Shown here one piece after another: positions 22,254 to 31,583 of a stretch of 64,000 nt of DNA. A program made the position numbers and the translations under genes. The stretch lies in assembly GCF_035918015.1 (NCBI RefSeq), contig NZ_CP109132.1, positions 1,116,001 through 1,180,000 on the forward strand. The letters are read 5' to 3'. Source of the DNA: Streptomyces sp. NBC_01754 (GTDB lineage Bacteria; Actinomycetota; Actinomycetes; Streptomycetales; Streptomycetaceae). Within the stretch, counting starts at the first letter, position 1; every line of letters starts with the position of its first letter. The notes below the pieces were generated by a model. The model did not search any database. It worked only from the letters and a program-made list of their open reading frames with translations, and was not told the DNA's origin.

Positions 22254-23282
22254 GTGGACTGGCGGACCGATCCGACGTTCGAGATGTGTCGGAAAGTGAC
22301 GGACGGGGCGGACCTGGCCTCGTTCTCGGGGGGTCCGTTCGACGTGCGGGCGGCGGTGGCCAGCATCCTGCCCGAGCCTCGACAGGCCTTGGACTTGGAT
22401 GCCGTCCCGTGGGGTAACTTCCCCCATGGGTACGACGTCCGGGAGGCGGTTTCCCTCCTGCGCGCTGGCGGCGAACCGGTCGTGGATGCGACGGGTGTGC
22501 TGTGGGGCCTGTGCGCCGACGACAGCCGGGCCGCCGCTGCCCTTGCCGTGCCGTTCCTCATTCCCCTCGCCATCAACGCCCACCACCCACACCGCACTGC
22601 CGCCCTCGCAGTCCTCTCCGGCCCCGCCCGTGCCAGGCATCACGGCGTCGCCTCTCGCGAGGAATTCCTCCTCCACCGCAACGATCCCCGGCGCCACGCC
22701 CCCGATACCCACGACGACTACGGCTACGAGGTGACCGGCTACCCGGCCGGCTGGTCGGTGGCCGCCGCCCGAGCCGCGATCACCACCGCCACCACCGCGC
22801 TCCTGCCCCTTCTTGGAGACTCCGACCCCACCGTCCGCGTCGACGCCGCCTACGTCCTGGCGACCGCCGCCGACCCCGCCCACACCATCCGGACTGCCTT
22901 GGCCAACGGATTCGCCACCGAAGGCGACGCCATGGTCCGCGCCGCCCTGCTCCTGGCCGCCGCCGAGATCACCCGGGCCCACCCGTACCCGCCGACTGTC
23001 AGGTGGCTGCGCGAACGGTGGCACGACCGAGCGGAGGCCCCCGAAGTCCGTCTATCGGCGGCGGTCGGCTGGCTCTGCCTCACCGACCAATCCGCACCGG
23101 AGGAACTCCGCCGGGCCGTCGACACCCTCGCCGACAACGAGCGCGCACACGCCATGGAGGCCCTGCCGTGGATGAGCGCCGCCTCGGGCGCTAACGAACC
23201 AGGACTCCTGCGCTGCAGACGCTGCATGCTCCACCCAGAAGAACCTGACCCGGAAGAGGTCCTCTGGGACTCCTTGTTCTGA
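22254..23282 (+). CDS. HEAT-repeat-like protein of unknown function (transposon cargo)
   Basis: About 342 aa from the GTG at 22254 (VDWRTDPTFEMC). The middle contains helical repeats of HEAT type: TTALLPLLGDSDPTVRVDAAYVLATA, a second unit around AMVRAALLLAAAEI, and a third near EVRLSAAVGWLCLTD. HEAT proteins are scaffolds for protein binding. The C-terminus has CRRC, possibly a metal site. No signal peptide or membrane helix. First cargo gene at the left end of the transposon. The start is uncertain since the open frame goes further upstream into the transposon end. A role in defence or transposition is speculation. Confidence 0.65.
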   Translation: MDWRTDPTFEMCRKVTDGADLASFSGGPFDVRAAVASILPEPRQALDLDAVPWGNFPHGYDVREAVSLLRAGGEPVVDATGVLWGLCADDSRAAAALAVPFLIPLAINAHHPHRTAALAVLSGPARARHHGVASREEFLLHRNDPRRHAPDTHDDYGYEVTGYPAGWSVAAARAAITTATTALLPLLGDSDPTVRVDAAYVLATAADPAHTIRTALANGFATEGDAMVRAALLLAAAEITRAHPYPPTVRWLRERWHDRAEAPEVRLSAAVGWLCLTDQSAPEELRRAVDTLADNERAHAMEALPWMSAASGANEPGLLRCRRCMLHPEEPDPEEVLWDSLF

Positions 23283-23382
23283 GCAACCGGTCGGCCAACT
23301 ACCGTGCTCGGCCCGACTACCCGACTCGGGCGCCCACCGCCCCGGCTCTTGAGGTTCCTGAGCTGGGCGTTAGCCTCAGCGG

Positions 23383-24429
23383 ATGATTCCTGAGCCGCCG
23401 CCGAAGGTCATCACGCGTCTCCGCGACGGGCGGATCCACGCCTACGTTGTGGGCTCCGGCGCCTACGGGACGCTGGAGCCCACAGCGGTTTTCCAACCGC
23501 GGGATGGCGAGGAGGTCGTAGCGTCGGTGGTCCGGCAGGATTTGGAGCGGGTCGTGTACACGACGCTGAACGAGGTCGTCTGCCTTACGCGCGCCGGCGA
23601 CCTCATGTGGGCCTCGGACTTCGAACCGCGCTCTGACGTACGCCATGGCCACCGGCCTAACTGTGTGCTGTCGCGGGACGGTCGGACGGTGTGGGTCTAC
23701 CGGCCGGACGCGATGGCGGGCCGCGGGGGCGGGGACCAGTGGGTCGTGCACGATGCCGACAACGGTGCGGTTCTCGCCCGCTGCGAGCTGGAGACGGTCG
23801 GGCACGGCGCCTCCCACCACGTGCATCCCGTGGACGGCAGCATCTACCTCGACATCGGTGAGGGCCAGGACGGCTCTGTCATTCTCCGGGGCACGGTTGG
23901 GGTGGACAGCGAGCCGGAGTTCGTGACGTGTCCGTGGCAGGACCGCTGCCTGATCGACCTGGCTCCGTCCGGGCGTCAGTTCATGACCGTGGACCACGGG
24001 CAGGCGGACGTCGCCTTCCATGACCACCCCAACGGGGACGTGCTCTTCACCTTCCCTGTCGAAGCCTTCGGGTACGACCCGGAGGAGTCCTTCGTGGAAT
24101 GGAGCGGCGGCTACCTGAGCGAGGACACGGCCATTGTCACCCTCGGCGGTGAGAGTCAGGACGAGGAGGAGTGGTTCCGTCACCACCTGGTGGACGTACG
24201 CACGGGCACCCTCAGCTGCGAGTTCACCGTTGAGGCGAGCAACCCATACGAGCTGGTGCCCCTGGGCGACGGTTCCTGGCTCACTGGCGGCCCCGGCGGC
24301 GCCCCTGTCCGTTGGTCCAGCGCTCAGCAGCCGTCGGCACCGCCGCACCCGGCCGCACCGACCTCTCCATGCGGGGGGAGTAACCGTGACGGCGGACCCC
24401 CGAGTGCCGGTGATTCCTCAGGCGCCTGA
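23383..24429 (+). CDS. Beta-propeller-like protein of unknown function (cargo)
   Basis: The 348-aa protein has repeated short beta-strand patterns such as NCVLSRDGRTVWVYRPD, DQWVVHDADNGAVLARCEL, GSIYLDIGEGQDGSVILR and RQFMTVDHGQADVAFHD. They look like four to six WD40/propeller blades in which a D-x-x-G turn recurs. The C-terminal ~40 residues are proline- and serine-rich and low-complexity. No catalytic motif is seen. It overlaps the next gene by 44 bases, so they are probably co-expressed. A long frame on the opposite strand is its shadow. Confidence 0.7.
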   Translation: MIPEPPPKVITRLRDGRIHAYVVGSGAYGTLEPTAVFQPRDGEEVVASVVRQDLERVVYTTLNEVVCLTRAGDLMWASDFEPRSDVRHGHRPNCVLSRDGRTVWVYRPDAMAGRGGGDQWVVHDADNGAVLARCELETVGHGASHHVHPVDGSIYLDIGEGQDGSVILRGTVGVDSEPEFVTCPWQDRCLIDLAPSGRQFMTVDHGQADVAFHDHPNGDVLFTFPVEAFGYDPEESFVEWSGGYLSEDTAIVTLGGESQDEEEWFRHHLVDVRTGTLSCEFTVEASNPYELVPLGDGSWLTGGPGGAPVRWSSAQQPSAPPHPAAPTSPCGGSNRDGGPPSAGDSSGA

Positions 24430-25051
24430 GGGCTTGAGCCGGCGAGCTCGTTACTTCGTTGAGGGACACGGCCTGCGTGTTCCACACCGCGACCTCAAGC
24501 TCTTCCGGGAGGCATGGCTCAAGCAAGGGATTCTGGATGCCGAGATCGACCGGGCTGTCGCCTTCCAAGAGCGCTGGGGCGGTCTCGCCCTGCCCCCGGC
24601 CCCCGAATACGAGGGCGGCCCGCGCGTTCTGGAAGCCGATGCCCCGGAGGGCTCAGCCGCGAACGGATGGCGGTTCCCGGCTGGCGACTGTCGTGTCTCC
24701 ATGGCCCACGGGTTCATGATCGGGCCAGGAGGTGAGTTCGGGATCGACGCTGACCACTGGACGCCGCTGCACGCCAGCACAGAGGGATGGGTGGAAGCCC
24801 TGGCACTGGCCAGCCACGCGGGCTACTGGGCCAAGACCCTCACGAAGATCAAAGGCAGCGCCGTCGAGGACCTGAACCTCGACGGATTCGAGCCGGTACC
24901 AGAAGTCCAGGGACTTGCTGACACCTGGTGGCGGGGCAAGGACTCGCTTATCGCCATCTACCGCGGCGAAGCCTCGGGCTTCAGCGCCCCCCACTGCCTG
25001 AGGGCGCATATCTACGGCGGGCTCGATGCATGGGGCCTGGCCGGCAACTGA
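24386..25051 (+). CDS. Hypothetical protein (cargo)
   Basis: About 221 aa starting at a GTG (VTADPRVPVIPQAPEG) behind a strong GGGGGGAG. It is soluble and aromatic-rich in its second half, for example EGWVEALALASHAGYWAKTL and PEVQGLADTWWRGKDSLIAIYRGEA. That layout reminds of small immunity or SMI1/SUKH-like proteins, but no motif allows a confident assignment. It overlaps the propeller-like gene, implying coupling. The 138 bases after it lead to tnsA without another gene. Confidence 0.6.
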   Translation: MTADPRVPVIPQAPEGLSRRARYFVEGHGLRVPHRDLKLFREAWLKQGILDAEIDRAVAFQERWGGLALPPAPEYEGGPRVLEADAPEGSAANGWRFPAGDCRVSMAHGFMIGPGGEFGIDADHWTPLHASTEGWVEALALASHAGYWAKTLTKIKGSAVEDLNLDGFEPVPEVQGLADTWWRGKDSLIAIYRGEASGFSAPHCLRAHIYGGLDAWGLAGN

Positions 25052-25189
25052 TCCCCGAACGCCGCGCCCTCGGTCCCGCCGCTGAGCGTTCGGGTTGCCA
25101 CAGGGGCCAAATTGCAGCGCTAAGTCACAGTTGTGATCAGTTCCGAAGATCGGGCCCTGTCGCCATGCTGGTGGTGATGCTCTGGGTGA

Positions 25190-26011
25190 GTGAGCGAGGT
25201 AGCCAGGCCAAGGATCCGGTCGGACTCGAGTCGCCTCGATGAGCTTGTCGCGGGGTACAGCGGGGATGCCGCATTTCGGGATCAACTCGATCTCGCGGAT
25301 GGCTGGATCTGTCGGTGGAGTTCGACGTGGCGGGTGGGTGCCGGTGAAGTCTGCTGGCCGGTCCGCGACGTGGCTCATGTTCCGGTGCTGTCGTCGCGGC
25401 CGATGCGGGGGTTCACATGGCGGGCGAAGCAGCGGCATCGTCCCGGCCTGGAGGTGATGGCGTCCACGGGCAGGGGGCACGGCTTCGAGTCGCTGGAGGA
25501 GATGCGGCTGCTGGTCGCGCTGGACTTCCTGGGGGCCTCGGAGGTGCTGTCGCAGCCCTTCCGGCTGGACTTCGCTCACAAGAGCGGATCGTCCTGGCAC
25601 ATCCCGGACTACTTGGCCGTGATCGGCGGCGGGATCTGGCTGATGGACGTACGCCCGATGGGACTGATCAAGGACGAGGACGCGCTGAAGTTCGCGGCGG
25701 CCAGGGAGATGGCGGCGGCTTGCGGCTGGCAATACTCGGTGATCGCGGGCTGGCGCCCGCACGTCTGGAGCGTCCTTGACCACTTGTCATCGCGTCGTCG
25801 GCCGGTGAGGGATCTGCTGGGCATGCGGGACCAGCTGCTCACGATCATCGGTGGCCAGGAGGGGCGCGTGATGACGTTCTCCGCGCTGGCGGACGCGACC
25901 AGCGTGCCTTCCGTCGGCCGGGCCAACATCGTCCGGCTGCTCTGGCAGCGCGAGCTCGGCGTCGATCTGGGCAGTCCCTTGCGCGACAGCTCGCTGATCT
26001 GGGGGGTGTGA
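25190..26011 (+). CDS. tnsA: TnsA-like transposon endonuclease
   Basis: This 273-aa protein matches the TnsA heteromeric transposase endonuclease group. A restriction-like core contains FESLEEMRLLVALDF (Glu near 100-104), WHIPDYLAVIGGGIWLMDVRP (Asp 140, Asp 153, then Arg 155 where Tn7 TnsA has Lys) and a helical C-terminal part. TnsA cuts the 5' strands at transposon ends, so that with TnsB the element moves by cut-and-paste. The likely start is a GTG at 25190; a later start is possible. The stop overlaps the tnsB start (TGATG), the usual tnsA-tnsB order. Confidence 0.8.
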   Translation: MSEVARPRIRSDSSRLDELVAGYSGDAAFRDQLDLADGWICRWSSTWRVGAGEVCWPVRDVAHVPVLSSRPMRGFTWRAKQRHRPGLEVMASTGRGHGFESLEEMRLLVALDFLGASEVLSQPFRLDFAHKSGSSWHIPDYLAVIGGGIWLMDVRPMGLIKDEDALKFAAAREMAAACGWQYSVIAGWRPHVWSVLDHLSSRRRPVRDLLGMRDQLLTIIGGQEGRVMTFSALADATSVPSVGRANIVRLLWQRELGVDLGSPLRDSSLIWGV

Positions 26012-28197
26012 TGGCGGCGAGGGGATTTTTGCAGGTCGCGCCGGGCAGGCGGGTCGCACTCAACGGCGTCGAGTGGACGGTTGAGGATGTCCACGGCCAG
26101 TACGGTCGGCTCGTGCTCGTGGATGGCGGCGGTCACGCTGAGACCCGCTCGTTCCGCTGGCTCATCAACCATGCCGACCTGCGGCTCCTTCCGGCGGCCG
26201 AAGGGCCGGGGCGGCCGGCGCCGGTCTCCCGGCAGCCGAGGACACTGGCCGACCTGACCGAGGACCAGCTGGAACGGGCCCGGCTGCGGGCCGCGCATGT
26301 GCTGGAAGCCGAGACGGGGTTCCGGGAGGGGCACCCGGCTCGGGCCCTGCCCGGAGAGCCTCGCCCGGCTTACGACCCGGACCGCACGACGCTGACCCAG
26401 CGGCGGCACGCGAAGGCGGCGGAGATGAAGGCGATGCCCCGGCCGGAGGCGGTCCGGCTCGGTCTGCAGCGCCTCAGTTTCCGGACGCTGGAGCGTCTGT
26501 CGGGACTCGCGGGTGACAGTCTCCTGCTGGCCTGCGCGGACGGACGCTGGACCCGGCGGCGCAGTGGCCACCGCAGCGTCACCGAGGAGGTCCGTGAGGC
26601 GATCTTCGCGGTCAAGGCCGAGTGCGGGGAACGCGCCCGCCTGAGTCTGGCCGCCCGGCACCGGTTGATGCACCAGTACATGCGCGAGCGGTTTCCGGCG
26701 TTTCCGGCCGAGAAGATCCCTTCCCGTTGGACGTTCGCGGACGTCTGGGAGGAATGGTTCGGGCCTGGGGGCGCCCGGCCGCGCTACGGGCGGACAGCGC
26801 AGGCCGCCGCGGAAGCCGGCGTTTCGGGCCGGATGGTGGTCCACCGCCCGGGCCAGGTCCTGGTGTTGGACTCGACGCCGATGCCGGTGAAGCTGCGCGA
26901 GACCGTGTTCGGCGACGCGGTCACCGCGACGCCGACCCTCGCGCTCGATCTCTACACGCACGGGCTGCCGGCCTTCCGGCTCACGCTGCAGTCCGACACC
27001 TCGGTCGACATCGCGATGTTGCTGCGGGACGTGATGCTGCCCCTTCCGATGCGGGAGGGCTGGGGCGAGGACATGGAATAGCCCTACGCCGGGGTCCCGG
27101 CCGACGTGATCGCCGAGTTCACCGGACACAAGGTCGCCGCTCTGCCGTTCTTCGCCCCGGAGACGGTCACCACCGACCACGGCGGCCCCTACAAGAACCA
27201 CGACCTGGTGGAGGCCGAGCGGGAGATCGGCTGCCGGATCCTGCCCGCCCGGGTGCTGCGGCAGACCGACAAGTTCGCGGTCGAGCGCCAGTTCCTCACG
27301 ATCCAGACCATGCTCTTCGAGCACCTGCTGGGCTTCGCCGGCGGTGACGTCGCCGACCGCGGGGCCGACCCGGAACGAGATGCGAGCCTGACACTCGCGC
27401 AGGCCGAACACGTCATCGCGACCTGGATCGTCCAGATCTGGCAGAACCGCAAACTGGGCGAATACGCCCCGAGCTGGGCACCAGGTGAGGACCACAGCCC
27501 CAACACTCTGTTCGCCGCGGCAATGGAACAGGGTGGCTTCGACCTGGACTTCCCAGAACCGAGCTTCTACTACAAGGTCCTGCGTAAGCACCACGTGAAG
27601 ATCCACCCGCGACGCGGAGTGAAGATCCTCGGGCTCTGGTATCACCACCCGGTCCTCGACGAGCCGCGCTTCCAGCAGCCCTCCGCCCGAGGCGGCAAGC
27701 ACGCGGGCCAGTGGGTAATCCGCAGTGACCGCAGGGACCGCCGTCAAGTGTTCTTCCAGGACCCTGCCGACCACGAGACATGGCACATCCTGCGCTGGCG
27801 AGGACTGCCTCCCGAAGGCGAGATCCCCGCCTTCTCGGACAAGACCGCCGACGCCCTCCTAGCACAGGTGAAGGCGAACAACATCAGGATCCACTCCGAG
27901 AGCGAGCTCCTGGAGCATCTACTGGGGATCCTCGGTTCGGTCACCCCCGTCGACCAATGGCCCAGCCAGGCCAAGAAGAAGGCCGGCAAGAAGCAGCGCG
28001 TCGCCCAAGCCCGCGAGATCGCGCGCGCACAGGCTGCGGCCGCTGACCGCCCCGCCGCAACGGCCCCCGCGCCCGAGCCAGCTCCGGCCGAAATGCCTGC
28101 GGCCTGGACCGAGCACGCCCGCACGATCGACCGCGCGGTCGACGCCGACCGCCGCCGGCGGCGGGAAGAGGCCCTAGCCGTAATGCCGTTCGGTTAG
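26011..28197 (+). pseudogene. tnsB: TnsB-like DDE transposase with an in-frame stop
   Basis: The frame would encode about 728 aa, matching TnsB/Mu-type integrases, but a TAG at 27079-27081 ends it after 356 residues. It then continues in the same frame without other damage. DDE residues: Asp in VLVLDSTPMPV, Asp in TTDHGGPYKNHD (after the stop), and Glu in DKFAVERQFLTIQ. The stop therefore separates the first catalytic Asp from the rest. The context (DME-stop-PYAGV) suggests a tryptophan TGG changed to TAG. The C-terminus is the lysine/alanine-rich tail that in relatives contacts TnsC. Either a dead gene or a read-through site; decay is likelier. Confidence 0.8.
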
Positions 28198-28246
28198 GGG
28201 TTCGTTCGGCGGTGCAACTCTCGGCGTTTCGGCTGGTGATACGGGT

Positions 28247-28304
28247 GCAGCCCTTGTAGTGGTTCTCGGGTCCGCCAAGACTCGTGTTCCTCTGCAAGGG
28301 CTGC
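28247..28304 (+). promoter_or_regulatory. Stem-loop covering the IS4 transposase start
   Basis: GCAGCCCTTG (28247-28256) and CAAGGGCTGC (28295-28304) are perfect inverted repeats, and the right arm includes the AAGGG ribosome site one base before the GTG start. Transcripts entering from outside would fold and hide the site, a known protection in several IS. Confidence 0.5.
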
Positions 28305-28305
28305 A

Positions 28306-29293
28306 GTGTCTGATTCTGTCATTACGCATGCTCCCGGTGTGTTTGCCGTGGGGCACCTGGGCGAGTTGACCCAGGTTGTTCCGTTCGATCTTGTCGACGA
28401 GGCACTCGCGTCCGCGGGTGGTCTGCAGCATCGGGTGCGGCGGCTGCCGTCGCGGGTGGTGGTCTACCTCCTGCTCGCAGGCGCGCTGTTCACCGGGACG
28501 GGCTGGACGGGAATCTGGTCCCGGCTGAACGCCTCGCTGCCTGTGCCGCTGCCTGTACCGGCGCCTTCATCGATCACGGCTGCGATGCGACGGGTCGGCC
28601 CCAGACCGTTGAAAGCACTGTTCGATCTGGTCAAAGGCCCCGCAGCGGTGACCGCGACACAGGTGACACGGTTCGCGGGCAGGCTGGTGGTCGCGATCGA
28701 TGGCACCCAGATCGCGCTGCCGGACACGCCCGCGAACCTGTCGGTGTTCCCCAAGGCGAAGGCCGGACCGAACGGGCCCGGCTGGTTACCCGATGCTGCG
28801 TCTGGTCACGCTGACGGCCTGCGGGACCCGAACCCTCATGGACGCCGTCTTCGGCACCGACGTGACCGGCGAGCTGACCTACGCCCGTGACCTGGTCACA
28901 GGCGCGGGCACGACCAGAGCACTCCGGCGCGGGATGCTGCTGCTGGGTGACCGAAACTTCTCAGCCACCAGGTTCGTGGACACGGTCGCATCCACGGGCG
29001 CGGACTTCCTTATCCGGGCCAAGACCCACAGCACAGCGCTCAAGCTGCCGATCCTGCGCCGTCTGCCCGACGGCACGTTCCTGTCCCGCATAGGTGAAGT
29101 CCCCGTCCGAGTCGTCTCGGCCACCATCACCCTCACCCCTGCCGACAGCACCAGCAAGCACACTGCCACCCAACACGCCTACCGGCTCGTCACCAGCCTG
29201 CTCGACCCCGACGAAGCACCCGCCACCGCTCTGGTCAGGCTCTACCGAGAACGCTGGGAGATCGAGACCAGCTACTGCGAGCTGAAATCGACC
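28306..29293 (+). pseudogene. IS4 family transposase, frameshifted and truncated
   Basis: The first frame (from the GTG at 28306) carries an IS4 N-terminus and the first catalytic Asp in LVVAIDGTQIALPDTP. At about 28770-28795 the reading frame shifts by one base, and the protein continues as YPMLRLVTLTACGTRTL, the second Asp in MLLLGDRNFSA, and the YRERWEIETSYCELK signature with the catalytic Glu. Homology stops abruptly at about 29293, where the IS3 element begins. So the gene has lost its frame and its C-terminus. It occupies the place where tnsC would be expected after tnsB. Confidence 0.85.
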
Positions 29294-29370
29294 CCCTCTC
29301 TGTCATCGTCGTGTGAGACGTCCTGAAACGATCAGTTAGCCTGGTAGGGCATGAACGGAGTCCCACTCGT

Positions 29371-29754
29371 ATGACCAGCACCACCGGGCCTGGCGCCGAT
29401 CCCGCGCCGAGGCCGAAACGCCGCACCTTCTCCGCCGGGTACAAACTGCGGATCGTTGCCGAGTACGACGCCGCCCCCGCCGGTGAGAAGGGGGCCGTCC
29501 TGCGCCGCGAGCGCCTGTACCACTCGCACGTCGTCGAGTGGCGTCAGGCCCGCGACGCCGGCGCGCTCAAGGCGCTCACCGACCAGCGCACCGCTCCGGT
29601 CCGCCCGAAGCCGCACCCGGCCGAGGCGGAAGCCGCGAAGCTGCGCCGGGAGAACGAGCGTCTGCGCAAGGAGGTGGCCAGGAAGGACGCGGCACTGGAG
29701 GTGCTGGGAAAAACACACGCGCTGTTGGAGCAGCTCTCCGGCAGCGCGGACTGA
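29371..29754 (+). CDS. IS3 transposase OrfA
   Basis: The 127-aa OrfA has the N-terminal helix-turn-helix of IS3 elements (RRTFSAGYKLRIVAEYDAA) and a C-terminal leucine-zipper-like coil (EAAKLRRENERLRKEVARKD). OrfA binds the IS ends. An A-run (GGGAAAAAC near 29708) could serve the usual -1 frameshift to OrfB, whose frame is -1 relative to this one. Intact, but its partner orfB is broken. Confidence 0.85.
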   Translation: MTSTTGPGADPAPRPKRRTFSAGYKLRIVAEYDAAPAGEKGAVLRRERLYHSHVVEWRQARDAGALKALTDQRTAPVRPKPHPAEAEAAKLRRENERLRKEVARKDAALEVLGKTHALLEQLSGSAD

Positions 29755-30202
29755 TCCCCGTCCTGGACGCCCGTCTGCACGACGCGGTGGAGGAGTTGAA
29801 GACCCATACCGGCATCGTGGACGCCTGCCGTCTGGTCGGTCGCTCACGCGCCACCCACCACCGCCGTCTGAACCCGAAGCCACCGCGGGAGAGGAAACCG
29901 CGGCCCGCACCGGTCACCGCGTTGTCGGCCACCGAGCGGGAGGCGGTGCTCGCGCTGATGAACAGCCCCGAATACGCCGAGCTGCCCCCGGCCCAGATCT
30001 ACGCCCGTGAGCTGGACGAGGGGCGCTACCACTGCTCGGAGCGCACCATGTACCGGGTCCTGGCCGAGGCCGGGCAGGGCGGAGAACGCCGCCGCCAGGC
30101 GGTGCACCCCGCCAAGACGGTGCCCGAACTGGTCGCCGACGGACCCTCGCAGGTGTTCACCTGCCGAGTAGCCGGGAGGGATCTCACCTCCCGGCCCTCA
30201 CA

Positions 30203-30236
30203 GAACCGTGCGTAACAGTCTCCCGTTACACGGCTC
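30203..30236 (-). ncRNA. Group II intron domain V
   Basis: On the minus strand the 34-nt hairpin begins GAGCCGTGTAACGG, has a GAGA-type loop, and ends GCACGGTTC, the conserved catalytic domain V form. A GC-rich domain VI hairpin follows at about 30168-30195. Confidence 0.85.
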
Positions 30237-30251
30237 TTGTCGCTCTGATCG

Positions 30252-31583
30252 TCAGACCACTGAGATCGCCATCGTCACTCGCCAGTGCGCGAACATCCTC
30301 GGATATCGCTTCTCGATCTCCTGCAACTTCGCGATGGCCTTGCGCTTCGGCGCCAGCCGCTCGTACTTCCGTCGGATCCAGCGCACCAGATAGGCGTTGA
30401 TGCGCCTCAGGACGGGGTTCATCTCCCACGGCCGGAACCGGCCGTAGTAGTTGACCCAGCCCGCCACCACAGGGTTGACCCTGCGGGCGAGCTCCACGAA
30501 GGACAGATCCGAGCGGGTGTGCAGGTGCCAGGACCGCACCTCCCGCCCCATCTTCTTCAGGGCTTCCTTGCTGACGGCCGGCGTGAACGACAGGAACTGA
30601 ACTCCCTGTCGATCGCGGCCCTTTCTGGCGCGGAAGGTGTAGCCCAGGAACGTGAACACCTCGTGCTCGTGCGAGCCGTGGCGCTTGTCGTCCTTGCAGT
30701 ACACGATCCGGGTCTTGTCCGGGTGCAGTTCCAGCCCGACCTCGACCATTCTGTTCCGGAGCACGTCCAGGACCTGATGGGCCTGCCGCTCCGTGACGCA
30801 GTGTATGACCGCGTCGTCGGCATAGCGTTCGAACTGGACGGCCGGGAACTCCCGGTCCATCCAGAGATCGAACGCGTAGTGCAGGAATAGGTTCGCCATC
30901 ACTGGTGAGACCGGAGCCCCTTGTGGGGTTCCGCGCTCCCGGTGCAGCAGGGAGCCGTCGGGCAGGACGAGCGGGGCAGCGAGCCACCTGCGCACGTACA
31001 ACTTCACCCAGACGGCGTCGGTGTGAGCCTCCACCGCCTTGACCAGGAGGTCCCAGGGCACGCTGTCGAAGAACCGGGCGATGTCGAATTCGACGACCCA
31101 GTCCCGTTTCCAGCAGCGTTCCCGGCACTTTTCCACAGCGTCCAAGGCGGACCGTCCCGGGCGGTATCCATAGCTGTCCGGGTGGAACACAGGCTCCACC
31201 CGTCGCATCAGATGCCGAGCCACGACAGTTTGCGCCACGCGGTCTGCGACAGCGGGAATGCCGAGCATTCTCGTGCCGTTTCCGTGCAACTTGGGGATTT
31301 CCACCGCTCGCACCGGAGGTGGGAAGTAGGAGCCCGATGACATCCGGTTCCAGACCTTGTAGAGATTGCCCTTCAGGTCCTTCTCGAAGTCCTCGATACT
31401 CTTCCCGTCCACTCCCGGGGCGCCTTTATTATCCCTGACTTCCTCCCATGCCTCCTTGATTTCCCACTTGGAAATTTCAAACGACCTGGCTTTCGACTTC
31501 AACTGGCCCACCGAATTCCTCCCGGAGCACGTCCGGTTGATGCGATCAACACAGTCACGAACGACCCGACCCCTTCGCTCCAC
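30252..31583 (-). CDS. ltrA: Group II intron reverse transcriptase/maturase
   Basis: The 443-aa protein shows RT domains: DNKGAPGVDG, RMLGIPAVADRVAQT, YGYRPGRSALDAV, FDIARFFDSVPWDLL, GTPQGAPVSPVMANL and the catalytic FERYADDAVIHC. A maturase (X) domain follows with GWVNYYGRF and the basic RRKYERLAPKRKAI region. No HNH endonuclease is present, so it probably invades via replication forks or single-stranded DNA. It helps splicing and copies the intron into new sites. Apparently intact. Confidence 0.93.
   Translation of the reverse strand: MERRGRVVRDCVDRINRTCSGRNSVGQLKSKARSFEISKWEIKEAWEEVRDNKGAPGVDGKSIEDFEKDLKGNLYKVWNRMSSGSYFPPPVRAVEIPKLHGNGTRMLGIPAVADRVAQTVVARHLMRRVEPVFHPDSYGYRPGRSALDAVEKCRERCWKRDWVVEFDIARFFDSVPWDLLVKAVEAHTDAVWVKLYVRRWLAAPLVLPDGSLLHRERGTPQGAPVSPVMANLFLHYAFDLWMDREFPAVQFERYADDAVIHCVTERQAHQVLDVLRNRMVEVGLELHPDKTRIVYCKDDKRHGSHEHEVFTFLGYTFRARKGRDRQGVQFLSFTPAVSKEALKKMGREVRSWHLHTRSDLSFVELARRVNPVVAGWVNYYGRFRPWEMNPVLRRINAYLVRWIRRKYERLAPKRKAIAKLQEIEKRYPRMFAHWRVTMAISVV

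Noticed and set aside
23317..24348. 343-codon open frame on the minus strand
   Set aside because: Shadow of the propeller-like gene; its residue composition is arginine/histidine-rich with no domain, while the plus frame has a regular strand pattern.
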